Positions 44,102-52,322 of a stretch of DNA of 60,104 nucleotides are shown here, piece after piece. The stretch is from Phycisphaerales bacterium UBA7800 (GTDB lineage Bacteria > Planctomycetota > Phycisphaerae > Phycisphaerales > Phycisphaeraceae): the NCBI GenBank assembly GCA_002480565.1, contig DLCK01000091.1, positions 11,379 to 71,482 on the forward strand. Direction: 5' to 3'. The notes beneath the pieces are model-generated. The model did not search any database and was not told the DNA's origin. It saw only the letters and a program-made list of their open reading frames with translations. Numbering within the stretch: position 1 is the stretch's first letter; each line of letters opens with the position of its first letter. The translations under genes and the position numbers were made by a program.

Positions 44102-44746
44102 TCATGACATCGCCAAGTCAATGGCAGCTTCTGGGACACCAATGTCCACAACATGAACCTTACCAGTTAATTGATGTGAATCAGGATGATCAAAGCCGAC
44201 CTTGCGGCCGACAAACGTAATCGTGTGATCCGCTTTAACAACCACATTTGCAGCTATACCGCTATCGCAATCCATCCCCGACGGTAAATCAATGGCAAAG
44301 ACCAATGCCTTATTGTTGCATGCAAGAATGTACGGGATCAGATTTTTACGGACATCGCCCGCAAAACCGGTTCCAAGTAATGCATCGACCACCACATGGT
44401 CAGGCGATAAAGCACCAAGCTCGATCAAAGGTATCTGCATCTTCATCGCAATGTTTGCATTGATGGCTGCATCACCGGAGAGTTGGTCTATCGGTTTAGC
44501 GCAGATCAATTGCACGGTAAAGTCATGGTTCACCAAGTGCCTTGCGATGACATAGCCATCACCGCCGTTATTGCCTGAACCACAGAGAATCGTAACTGTA
44601 TCCAAATGGCTGATTTGTTGAGCAATGATAGCTGCTGCATTACGTCCTGCATTTTCCATGAGCACCACACCGGGCATGGCAAATTGCTCAATGGCAATGC
44701 GATCCACATCACGGACTTGCTTGCGTGTAAGGGTGATGAATTTCAC
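44102..44746 (-). CDS. nnrE: NAD(P)H-hydrate epimerase
   Basis: Epimerises damaged NAD(P)H hydrates so that the S form can be repaired by NnrD. It has 214 residues, the stand-alone YjeF N-terminal domain. VLMENAGRNAAAII, the nucleotide-binding LCGSGNNGGDGYVIARHL and DALLGTGFAGDVR with VFAIDLPSGMDCDSG are typical. The start is GTG at 44746, overlapping the TGA of the preceding gene (GTGA), so it is probably translationally coupled to the DJ-1-like protein. Its partner nnrD lies 1.2 kb away on the same strand. Confidence 0.93.
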   Translation of the reverse strand: MKFITLTRKQVRDVDRIAIEQFAMPGVVLMENAGRNAAAIIAQQISHLDTVTILCGSGNNGGDGYVIARHLVNHDFTVQLICAKPIDQLSGDAAINANIAMKMQIPLIELGALSPDHVVVDALLGTGFAGDVRKNLIPYILACNNKALVFAIDLPSGMDCDSGIAANVVVKADHTITFVGRKVGFDHPDSHQLTGKVHVVDIGVPEAAIDLAMS

Positions 44747-45324
44747 AGTTCGATTTTAGTCCCCAGCGCGTCGAGTAATGCTTTGATCCATGCCGGATGT
44801 GCCGGCCACGCCGGTGCCGTGATCAGGTTCCCGTCAACATGTGCTTTGTCCATGGGAATATCCACCCACTGTCCACCTGCACGATTGACTTCAGGGGCGC
44901 ATGCCGGGTACGCCGAACAGCTCTTGCCATCGACCACTTCGGCAGCAACCAACACCTGAACGCCATGACAGACCGCCGCAATGGGTTTGTTGGCTTTGGC
45001 AAAATCCTCAACCAGTTCAATGACACGTTTGTTTAAACGAATATACTCCGGCGCACGACCACCGGGGATCACCAAGGCATCGTAGTCAGCAGCATTGACA
45101 TCAATAAACGAAGCGTTGAGCGTGAAATTATGACCCGGTTTTTCGGTATAGGTTTGATCGCCTTCAAAATCATGAATCGCGGTACGCACCTGTTCACCGT
45201 CCTGCTTGTCCGGACAGACGGCGTGAACGATGTGCCCAACCATCAAGAGCATCTGAAACGGAACCATCACTTCATAATCTTCCACGAAGTCGCCCACGAG
45301 CATGAGAATTTTCTTGGCAGCCAT
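44743..45324 (-). CDS. DJ-1/PfpI family protein
   Basis: 193 residues. LVGDFVEDYEVMVPFQML carries the conserved Glu. LVIPGGRAPEYIRLN and the nucleophile elbow AAVCHGVQVL with the reactive Cys follow. Members act as deglycases, glyoxalases or chaperone-like proteins; which applies here is not visible. AAAGG lies 9 bases before the ATG. The coupling to nnrE (4-base overlap) suggests a metabolite-repair unit, since both families deal with damaged small molecules. Confidence 0.88.
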   Translation of the reverse strand: MAAKKILMLVGDFVEDYEVMVPFQMLLMVGHIVHAVCPDKQDGEQVRTAIHDFEGDQTYTEKPGHNFTLNASFIDVNAADYDALVIPGGRAPEYIRLNKRVIELVEDFAKANKPIAAVCHGVQVLVAAEVVDGKSCSAYPACAPEVNRAGGQWVDIPMDKAHVDGNLITAPAWPAHPAWIKALLDALGTKIEL

Positions 45325-45472
45325 GGCTATTTACCTTTTAACTTTTTCAATAGGTCAATATTTGTATGGACATTGTAACATTTGATTGAAAGTTGCCTAA
45401 GTTCTTTCGCAGACTCTAACCTGACGCTAGAATAGTTCCACACTCGTCAGCCAGTACTTTCAGGATAAAGCG

Positions 45473-45934
45473 TTGAAAATCACCCTCCGTACCAAAGAGT
45501 CGCAGCAGCGTGTCATCATTCAAACGGATGATGGCTCGACCCCTCCGACGATGATTAAGTTTCCAGGCCAAGTGCCACAACAGATCGCATTGGACTGGAG
45601 CGGCGCGTTGGATGATGAGAAATCACTCAAGCGATGCCCTGCATGTGGATGCAAAGACATGTACGTGAGTAATAACTTCCCGCAGATCACCACGCTGGTG
45701 AGTATCGCATTGGCTGCGGTCGTCTGTCTGGTTTTGATTTACCACAAATGGATCATCCCCGCGGCGATTGTTCTCGCGGTTGTCATTGTTTTGGATATTC
45801 TGATTTACCTGTTTAAAAAGCCAGCGTTGATCTGCTATGACTGCCGAAGTGAATTTCGCAGTATGCCCATTGGCAAGCATCATCAGCGTTGGGAACAAGG
45901 TCTTGGCGAACGCTACAAACGCAAAAACAGTTGA
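45473..45934 (+). CDS. Zinc-ribbon-like membrane protein, unknown function
   Basis: 153 residues from a TTG start with AGGA 7 bases upstream. CPACGC (about 55-60) is followed by two membrane helices (about 73-93 and 95-113), and then CYDC (about 122-125). Both CxxC pairs would lie on the same side of the membrane, so together they could form one zinc ribbon interrupted by a helical hairpin. I know of no named family. It lies between the divergent DJ-1/nnrE pair and the convergent nnrD. Confidence 0.7.
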   Translation: MKITLRTKESQQRVIIQTDDGSTPPTMIKFPGQVPQQIALDWSGALDDEKSLKRCPACGCKDMYVSNNFPQITTLVSIALAAVVCLVLIYHKWIIPAAIVLAVVIVLDILIYLFKKPALICYDCRSEFRSMPIGKHHQRWEQGLGERYKRKNS

Positions 45935-45956
45935 TCGTTTTCACCCAATAAGCCAA

Positions 45957-46817
45957 TCATAGTGCAGTGATGTAATGTCGAATACTCCGCGGAAGCATGT
46001 CCGCCAGGTCCCGCGCGATGAGTCCGACCGGGCCGTTGTCGCTGACCCATCGATCCGCTGCCAACCCGTGTAAATGAACACCTAACGCAGCAGCCTCAAA
46101 ACCATCGAGCCCTTGAGCTAACAAAGCTGCGATGACTCCGGTAAGGACATCGCCACTCCCTGCTGTGGCCAAGGCGGGATTACCAGTCTCGTTGACATAA
46201 CATTGTGTCCGGCATGCAATGACAGTTTGATGTCCTTTGAGAACAACAACCGCATGATGCGCCTTGGCCAACTCCGTCGCGGCGGCAACACGTTGCTTGG
46301 GGTCCACTGGATCATGCTTGATGCCTGCGGCCTTGGCCAAGCGTTTAAACTCACCTGGATGTGGTGTAAGGATGCGCGGTTTGCCAGCAGGCTTGAGCAT
46401 CTGCTGCGACTCTGCCAAGAGATTCAAGGCATCGGCGTCGAGTACCATCGGACGATTACTCGCCAGAATACTTAGAAGTCGATTGCGACTCTGCACACTT
46501 TTGCCCATCCCCGGCCCAACGGCTAACACAGCCGACTCATCAGGATCAACCTGAGCAAGAACACGTTCAAGGTTACGAGCCTTATCGGATACCGCTATAC
46601 CCGTTGCAGAACACTCCAGTGCAAGTAGCTGAGGCAGCAAACTTTCGTCAGCTACAAATTTCACCAATCCTGCACCACTCCGCAAGGCAGCTCTTGCAGT
46701 GAGACTCGGGGCGCCAGGCATGTGAGATTGACCGCCAATGATCAGAAGCGTTTTAAACGAACCCTTGTGAGCAGTGTCCTGTCGAATTGGAAACGCAGGT
46801 AATGAACTGATTTTCAT
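45957..46817 (-). CDS. nnrD: ADP-dependent NAD(P)H-hydrate dehydratase
   Basis: Dehydrates S-NAD(P)H hydrate to restore NAD(P)H. It has 286 residues, the YjeF C-terminal (ribokinase-like) domain alone. HKGSFKTLLIIGGQSHMPGA, LTPHPGEFKRLA and the ADP-binding NETGNPALATAGSGDVLTG are diagnostic. In many bacteria nnrE and nnrD are fused; here they are separate genes with the zinc-ribbon gene and the DJ-1 gene nearby. There is no Shine-Dalgarno before the start. Confidence 0.93.
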   Translation of the reverse strand: MKISSLPAFPIRQDTAHKGSFKTLLIIGGQSHMPGAPSLTARAALRSGAGLVKFVADESLLPQLLALECSATGIAVSDKARNLERVLAQVDPDESAVLAVGPGMGKSVQSRNRLLSILASNRPMVLDADALNLLAESQQMLKPAGKPRILTPHPGEFKRLAKAAGIKHDPVDPKQRVAAATELAKAHHAVVVLKGHQTVIACRTQCYVNETGNPALATAGSGDVLTGVIAALLAQGLDGFEAAALGVHLHGLAADRWVSDNGPVGLIARDLADMLPRSIRHYITAL

Positions 46818-46851
46818 ACAGGTGATTTTCTTGACGTTCGGTTACAAATAA

Positions 46852-48363
46852 TTAACGAGCGCTGATAACGTTAATCTTTAATCGGCCAATTAGCGGTGCA
46901 AGTTTGACCAAATCATTCATGGTATTGCCATCATCTGTATCGCTGGCCACCATTGCGATATGAGCTGCATCAAAAACCGTATTGGGTGTTGTTGCATCCA
47001 TATCAACCCATTTGCCATCAATCCATGCTTGTGCCCACATGTGATAACCAAAAATATTCTGCTGATCCAGGAATTGATCGACATAGATCATACCCGACAC
47101 CACACGGCTGGGAACACCCGCACCACGAAGCATTGCAGCAAGCAAGACACCATGCTCAGAGCAATCGCCCTGCTTGGTACGGATCACTTCACTGGCAGTT
47201 GCAAAACCGACCGACAAATCTTTGTTGGCAATTTCACGACTGACAAATTCGCGTAAACGCAATGTACGCTGCATCACTGGAAGTCGCTGAGGATTTTTAC
47301 CCAAAGCCCGTTCCAATGCCTTCTGAATTTCTTTGTCTTCGTGATTCAAAACTGGTGTTGCTCGAAGATAACTTTCACCTGGCAGCTTGGCATTGGGTAA
47401 CGGATCAGCATTAAGATCCACGATCACTTTGGCTTTATTTTTATTGACCCATGTTACTTTTTGATTGGCAGTTTGAAGCAGACTTTCCTGGGAAACTTGC
47501 GCCTGACCATCTGCTGCGGGTGTAATGATCAATTCATACTCTGCATATTTGAGCTTCCGAGGATCAGGTATCCGCCGATTGGGATGCACCATCGTTGAAA
47601 CCAGCAACTCCGGCGGATTCACCTGCTGCGTGGCAAGCTGTTTATCCGAGAGTAAAACTTCCAACTCAAAGCCAGGAAACGGGGTCATGCTTGTTTTAAC
47701 AGGTAGCATTTTTTCGTCAGTCCATGCTTTGGAAATCATCCCCGGCATTACCGATGTCGACAACTCCCATGCAATGGCAGGCACCACACGCCCCATCACT
47801 TCAATGGTTTGTTCCCCCAAGTGCTTCATTGTGATTTGAATAGGATTAGGGCCTGATGAGGGATCTATCGTCCAAAAGGATATTTCCTTGATGCCTTTTG
47901 CCAACTGGGCTTCGACAAATTTCTGAGCCTGCATCGGCGTGAGCCAATCCTGCTGAGGCTTTGGGATTTGCTGTGTGATACTTTGACCGTTCTGGATGCT
48001 GGTCAATTCAATTGATCCATCGGCGTTGTACTTGAACTTCTGAACCATCTTCATGGCACCAAGATTCTGAGTACTCGAACCACTAAGGGGCTGACCATCA
48101 GCAGTTTGCTCAAAAGTTGAATCAATACGGATGGTCATATTCATCGCACCACGAGCGATACTGATCTGCGTTTGTGTTTGTGAAAGCAGATTGCCATTGT
48201 TCAAGACTTCAGCAGACTCATGCGCATAGCCTGCGGGTTGGCCGGCAAGTATGAGACTAAACCAATGGTCATAGTTTTTATCCTCTGCATGCAATGATGC
48301 TGGTATAAGACACATCAAGAACATTGTCAGGGATACGATTACTTGGTTTTGTTTTATGGACAT
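46852..48363 (-). CDS. Exported transglutaminase-like protein
   Basis: 503 residues from the ATG at 48363; the open frame to 48432 overlaps its promoter. A signal peptide (1-26, ending LHA) is followed by a long beta-rich N-terminal region and a C-terminal transglutaminase-like domain. The catalytic triad is visible: Cys401 (KQGDCSEHGVLLAAML), His441 (GYHMWAQAW) and Asp456 (VDMDAT). Such bacterial proteins are often proteases or amidases rather than cross-linkers. A promoter lies 6 bases before the start. Function in the periplasm is expected. Confidence 0.87.
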   Translation of the reverse strand: MSIKQNQVIVSLTMFLMCLIPASLHAEDKNYDHWFSLILAGQPAGYAHESAEVLNNGNLLSQTQTQISIARGAMNMTIRIDSTFEQTADGQPLSGSSTQNLGAMKMVQKFKYNADGSIELTSIQNGQSITQQIPKPQQDWLTPMQAQKFVEAQLAKGIKEISFWTIDPSSGPNPIQITMKHLGEQTIEVMGRVVPAIAWELSTSVMPGMISKAWTDEKMLPVKTSMTPFPGFELEVLLSDKQLATQQVNPPELLVSTMVHPNRRIPDPRKLKYAEYELIITPAADGQAQVSQESLLQTANQKVTWVNKNKAKVIVDLNADPLPNAKLPGESYLRATPVLNHEDKEIQKALERALGKNPQRLPVMQRTLRLREFVSREIANKDLSVGFATASEVIRTKQGDCSEHGVLLAAMLRGAGVPSRVVSGMIYVDQFLDQQNIFGYHMWAQAWIDGKWVDMDATTPNTVFDAAHIAMVASDTDDGNTMNDLVKLAPLIGRLKINVISAR

Positions 48364-48369
48364 GGTGAT

Positions 48370-48399
48370 AATGTACCGGGGGTCTTTGGAGGGTTGCAA
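48370..48399 (-). promoter_or_regulatory. Promoter of the transglutaminase gene
   Basis: Minus strand TTGCAA (48399-48394), 18 bases, TACATT (48375-48370), 6 bases to the ATG at 48363. A leaderless message is predicted. Confidence 0.6.
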
Positions 48400-48479
48400 G
48401 CTTTTTAAGTGTGAATGGTGTCTCAAATACACATTTTAGCGCATAATTATTGCGATAGCATATTACGATTTGATACCAG

Positions 48480-49877
48480 TTAACGATGTTCGTTAGCTTG
48501 GCTGATCAATTGGCGAAGGTGTTGAAGCTGGTGATCAGGATACAGGAAAAACGGCCAATCCCGTCGCGAAGCAAGCAGTCGGTTGGCGATACCTTTTTGA
48601 GCATTCGTCACACGATTGTACGCAGTGTTAAGTAAATCAACATGTTGCTGACAGAAGTGATCATTGATGTCATGTAGTTGTTTGAACCAGACCTTCTTGT
48701 CTTGACGGGAAGCCTTACGGTCAGCGAGCTTTTTGATTAACAGCGCTTTAGCATCCGCTAATGTCTCGTCAACATCCGCATAGTGGTCAATATTATGTTT
48801 TAGGTGATGCAGAAAACAGACTGCCTCCTCGACATCTTCCTGATGAGCGAAGGGGACATTCCATTGCATGTACAGGTCAGCACTGGCGATGGCCAAGGCA
48901 TTTAGTGTCGGTTGCCCCCATTGGGACCACCAGATTTCTGTCACCTGGTCGTAGACACCACCACCTTTGCCATGGATAAAGAGTTGACTCACAACACTGC
49001 GCATCAATGCTGAAAGAAATAAAGCTTTGGGAGCCAGCACTGCGGTTTGGGGATTAATTTCCTGGCCCTCTTCGTTGACCAGTATCGCTTGGCTGTCTGC
49101 AATATCTGCATAGACACGAGCCCGCGGTTGTCCCCATTGAATGAACCACAACGGCAATTCCACACGATCCAGTTCAAGGGACAAATGAGCGATCCCGGCA
49201 TTGGGTACTTCATTGACCGCATTGTTGTAACAGCGTGCCATCTGCTGAGGATTGTCGAGCATCTGATCAAGCAAACGCTTGGCGGTAGGCAATTGCATCA
49301 ACTGCGTGGAATAGAGTACCGGCACATCGCCGACCCATTGTTTCATCAATCGGGTGAGGATCACCGTGATCTGCTGAGCAAGATTACAACAATCAGGGAT
49401 GTCGACCAGTGCTTTTCCAAGGGACGCGGATTGCTCCTGTTTGAGATACCAGAGATTGTCCTGGACTTGTTTAATGTCGACAGGTTCCTGACTGGCAATG
49501 GGAATATCCTCGCGGACTTTGGCCAGCTGGATGACTTTCCCGACCATTGCATCATGGTTTTGAATGGGGATGGGCATCTGCATCGCAGGATGGACATCAT
49601 GATCGACGACCAGGTGGAGCATGTGGCCGTTGTGATAACTTGCCGACTGAGCCATGGCCATGTCCTTGGCCAGAATGCCCGGATGCCAAAACCACGCTTG
49701 ATGTCCGGTGGCGATAATCGGGCCATCGACATCCAGACGGCCTGTGCCCAGATGAATTGCATTGCTATCCACGATATCAACAAGCACTTCACGATCCAAT
49801 GCCGAAACAGCACCGGACGGATGCCAATGAATCATTAGTGGATCAGCGTAAAACCGTGTGTCTTGAGCTTTAGCCAT
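48480..49877 (-). CDS. Protein of unknown function with BshC-like N-terminus
   Basis: 465 residues from the ATG at 49877; the frame is open to 49913, but a promoter sits there. The segment ATGHQAWFWHPGILAKD (56-72), followed by LHLVVDHDVHP (87-97), resembles the TGQQxGLxxGPLYxxxK and later DHD segments of BshC, the cysteine-adding enzyme of bacillithiol synthesis. The rest is helical, with a coiled-coil-like stretch toward the C-terminus. The resemblance is by eye and limited. No bshA or bshB is nearby. The upstream gene, a glycosyltransferase, ends 18 bases before this start, inside which this gene's promoter lies. Confidence 0.6.
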   Translation of the reverse strand: MAKAQDTRFYADPLMIHWHPSGAVSALDREVLVDIVDSNAIHLGTGRLDVDGPIIATGHQAWFWHPGILAKDMAMAQSASYHNGHMLHLVVDHDVHPAMQMPIPIQNHDAMVGKVIQLAKVREDIPIASQEPVDIKQVQDNLWYLKQEQSASLGKALVDIPDCCNLAQQITVILTRLMKQWVGDVPVLYSTQLMQLPTAKRLLDQMLDNPQQMARCYNNAVNEVPNAGIAHLSLELDRVELPLWFIQWGQPRARVYADIADSQAILVNEEGQEINPQTAVLAPKALFLSALMRSVVSQLFIHGKGGGVYDQVTEIWWSQWGQPTLNALAIASADLYMQWNVPFAHQEDVEEAVCFLHHLKHNIDHYADVDETLADAKALLIKKLADRKASRQDKKVWFKQLHDINDHFCQQHVDLLNTAYNRVTNAQKGIANRLLASRRDWPFFLYPDHQLQHLRQLISQANEHR

Positions 49878-49885
49878 TGGAGAAC

Positions 49886-49913
49886 AAAATAACCTTATGA
49901 GTGACCATTGCAA
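49886..49913 (-). promoter_or_regulatory. Promoter of the BshC-like gene
   Basis: Minus strand TTGCAA (49913-49908), 16 bases, TATTTT (49891-49886), 8 bases to the ATG at 49877. It overlaps the end of the glycosyltransferase coding region. Confidence 0.6.
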
Positions 49914-50635
49914 CTACAGAGATCAGCACACCCAAAACGGTCGGCATGTTGTTTGAGCTCCTTGGCGAACACCTGTCGATAATGTTCCAGACGCTTTTCT
50001 GCATCATTGAGCGGACCGCCAAAACTACGGTTGGGGTCGTTGTAAATCAGACTGATTGGTACTTCGCGAATCACCAGTTCATTGGCGACGGCTTGAACCC
50101 AGAACTGTAACGGGAAAGCATAGCCTTGTTCGGTGAGTTTAAGCTTGTTCATAGCGCTTACGCGATAGGCTTTAAAGCCACAGAATCCGTCGGTGAGTTT
50201 CAGATCAAGGACTTCATTAACCTGCTTGGTGATGATCTGGTTGATATGACGTCGATCTGCCGGGGGCAGGTCTTCGCTGCGTGAGTCGGACATGTATCGG
50301 CTGCCACTGATGATATCTGCGTCATCTTTTTTGATGGCATCAAAGAACATGGGCAGTGACGCAGGTTCATGCTGCTCGTCACAGTCCATGGTGATCACCC
50401 AGTCATAGCCATAACAGGAGGACCATCGGAAGGCATCGCCCATGGATTGCCCATAGCCACGGTTTACTGCGTGTCGGATAACATCCACGGGCTGCTGTGC
50501 GAGTAGCATCGGTGTCTGATCGGTGGAGCCATCATCAATAACGAGAATATCCGACGAATAATGCCGGACTTGTTCGAGTACCTTGGTGACGTATCGTTCT
50601 TCGTTGTATACAGGAATGGCTATGAGGATGCGCAT
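49895..50635 (-). CDS. Family 2 glycosyltransferase (DPM1/DPG synthase-like)
   Basis: 246 residues. The GT-A fold starts with RILIAIPVYNEERYVTKVL. The nucleotide-sugar site DDGSTDQT and the metal-binding MDCDEQHEP (DCD in place of the usual DxD) follow, then ISGSRY. It has no membrane helices after the catalytic domain, like dolichyl-phosphate mannose synthase. It probably transfers a sugar to a lipid carrier or cell-surface glycan. GGAG lies 9 bases before the ATG. Confidence 0.88.
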   Translation of the reverse strand: MRILIAIPVYNEERYVTKVLEQVRHYSSDILVIDDGSTDQTPMLLAQQPVDVIRHAVNRGYGQSMGDAFRWSSCYGYDWVITMDCDEQHEPASLPMFFDAIKKDDADIISGSRYMSDSRSEDLPPADRRHINQIITKQVNEVLDLKLTDGFCGFKAYRVSAMNKLKLTEQGYAFPLQFWVQAVANELVIREVPISLIYNDPNRSFGGPLNDAEKRLEHYRQVFAKELKQHADRFGCADLCSCNGHS

Positions 50636-50697
50636 TGTGTCTGACTCCGTATCAGCTTGAGGTCATTTGCTCATGGTATGCTCACGAAACTTGAGCA

Positions 50698-51513
50698 TCA
50701 ACTCCACATACGCGCAAGTGCCGCAAGTTGTTCCACAGATAGCACCTCGGGACGCATTTCGTATGTAATTCCTTGAGGCAGTTCCTGATCACGGCCCAAA
50801 ATCGCGCCTAATTGCTTGCGTCGTTTGCCAAAGAGCAGGTGAACCAGTTCCACGAACGGCCCCATATCCTCTGTAATTGGCATGGGTTTGCGCTTGACGA
50901 GTATCACTGATGAGTGAACCCCAGGTTGAGGCCAGAAACACGAAGGTGATAGCGTGCAGACCTCCTGAACATCGCAGGTCGCTCCCACGATAATCCCCAT
51001 CGGGCCATAGGTCTTCGAACCAGGCTTGGCGGCCAAGCGATCTGCGACCTCTTTCTGGACCATCACAATCGCATGGGACATGGCAGGAAACTGCGTCACC
51101 AAATTGATCAATAAAGGGGAAGCAACGTTGTAAGGCAGATTGGCGATGAGCTTAAAAGGCTTGTCTCCAAGCTGCTCGATCACCTGAGGATTTAAATGAT
51201 GCTTGCCTTGAAGCACATCACCTTGAATCACAGTCAGATTCGACTGCTCGGCAAATTGCTGATCGAGTATCGGCCAAAGATCTTTGTCCACTTCCACGGC
51301 TACGACTTTTGCTCCGGCATCAAGCAGTCGCCCGGTCAACGCGCCAGTGCCAGCACCGACTTCCAACACCAACTCACCGGCAGTGAGTTCTCCGGCCTGG
51401 AGGATCGCCTGCATTTTGTTGCCATCATGCAGAAAGTTCTGCCCAAAGCGCTTCTTGGGACGCAGTCCAAAACTGTCGAGTAATAGTTTGATTTGACCGA
51501 GTGTTTGAGCCAT
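50698..51513 (-). CDS. rsmA: 16S rRNA dimethyladenosine transferase RsmA/KsgA
   Basis: Dimethylates A1518 and A1519 of 16S rRNA late in small-subunit assembly. It has 271 residues. KKRFGQNFLHD, the SAM-binding LEVGAGTGALTGRLLD, and the catalytic LIANLPYNVASPLL are all present, with FWPQPGVHSSVI further on. The ATG at 51513 is preceded by TAATCT 6 bases upstream and by no Shine-Dalgarno. A GTG one codon earlier is possible. It lies between the glycosyltransferase and fliS. Confidence 0.95.
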   Translation of the reverse strand: MAQTLGQIKLLLDSFGLRPKKRFGQNFLHDGNKMQAILQAGELTAGELVLEVGAGTGALTGRLLDAGAKVVAVEVDKDLWPILDQQFAEQSNLTVIQGDVLQGKHHLNPQVIEQLGDKPFKLIANLPYNVASPLLINLVTQFPAMSHAIVMVQKEVADRLAAKPGSKTYGPMGIIVGATCDVQEVCTLSPSCFWPQPGVHSSVILVKRKPMPITEDMGPFVELVHLLFGKRRKQLGAILGRDQELPQGITYEMRPEVLSVEQLAALARMWS

Positions 51514-51519
51514 CACACC

Positions 51520-51525
51520 AGATTA
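51520..51525 (-). promoter_or_regulatory. -10 box directly before rsmA
   Basis: TAATCT on the minus strand ends 6 bases before the ATG at 51513. The -35 is unclear. Confidence 0.35.
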
Positions 51526-51560
51526 GCAGAAAAATAGAAAAGGAGTTGGTGAATGACAGG

Positions 51561-51579
51561 TCGCCTTAGCTTAAGGCGA
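51561..51579 (-). terminator. Hairpin between fliS and rsmA
   Basis: TCGCCTTA (51561-51568), 3-base loop, TAAGGCGA (51572-51579): a perfect 8-bp stem 47 bases after the fliS stop. There is no T-run on either side, so it may be a weak terminator or an RNA-stabilising hairpin. Confidence 0.4.
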
Positions 51580-51625
51580 TTGACCAATCGATCATTATTG
51601 GATTGGGATACAGTGTTTTGCCAGA

Positions 51626-52123
51626 TTAACCGTTGGCTGAGAAACCACTGTAGCTGCCTGTGGCTGGCTGAGGTGCTGGCGTGGACAGGCCTGAGGCATA
51701 GGGTGACTGAGGACGTGGTTTTGTAACTGGTATATCAGCTTCGGAACCGTTGCCTATGGACTGCATGAGCATGATCCATGTTTCTTTTTCGTACTCAAGC
51801 AGTTCAAGTGCTTCGGATGCAGGTTTGACTTCACGCTGCATATTGGCTTCAACGAGTAGTCGGTAGATGTAGGTATACAACGCACTGAGCTTGTCACAGA
51901 GTTCCGGGGCGATGTCAAAATTCAAGCTTGTAGACAATTCAAGAACAATCTTCTGCGACCGCATCAAGGCGGTATAGCTTCCTTCGAAGTCCTTGGACTC
52001 CAGGCAAGTCATTGCTTGTCGTGTGAACTTGATTGCACCTTCGTAAAGCATCAGACGCAGTTCCTCTGAACTTGCGGTCATGATCTTCGTACGCAGATAC
52101 GGATTGGCTGCTGCATTACTCAT
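51626..52123 (-). CDS. fliS: Flagellin chaperone FliS
   Basis: Binds flagellin before export and prevents premature polymerisation. It has 165 residues. NPYLRTKIMTASSEELRLMLYEGAIKFTRQA matches the family N-terminus, and the four-helix core runs to about residue 125. A Pro/Ser/Gly-rich tail of about 35 residues follows and is not part of the usual domain. It lies downstream of fliD. A sigma-28-type -10 box lies about 50 bases before the start. Confidence 0.92.
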   Translation of the reverse strand: MSNAAANPYLRTKIMTASSEELRLMLYEGAIKFTRQAMTCLESKDFEGSYTALMRSQKIVLELSTSLNFDIAPELCDKLSALYTYIYRLLVEANMQREVKPASEALELLEYEKETWIMLMQSIGNGSEADIPVTKPRPQSPYASGLSTPAPQPATGSYSGFSANG

Positions 52124-52173
52124 TCTTGAAGCTAACCTCTAAAAGCAGGAATACATCGCTCTTCTATGGGCAT

Positions 52174-52181
52174 TTATCGGC
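52174..52181 (-). promoter_or_regulatory. Sigma-28 (FliA) type -10 element before fliS
   Basis: GCCGATAA on the minus strand is an exact match to the sigma-28 -10 consensus. The -35 is imperfect: TAACG lies two bases further away than the ideal spacing. It is 50 bases before the fliS ATG, a sensible place for a late flagellar promoter. Confidence 0.55.
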
Positions 52182-52322
52182 CAGTCAATGTAAGTCACGT
52201 TAGTCGTTTTATAAGCTAATTTAAGAGAAAAATAATTATTGGACGGTAATCTGCAATAACATCGCACAATTCGCTGGATAAAGCATCATTTATGCCCATC
52301 AACTGGATCAAAACCGTGAGGA

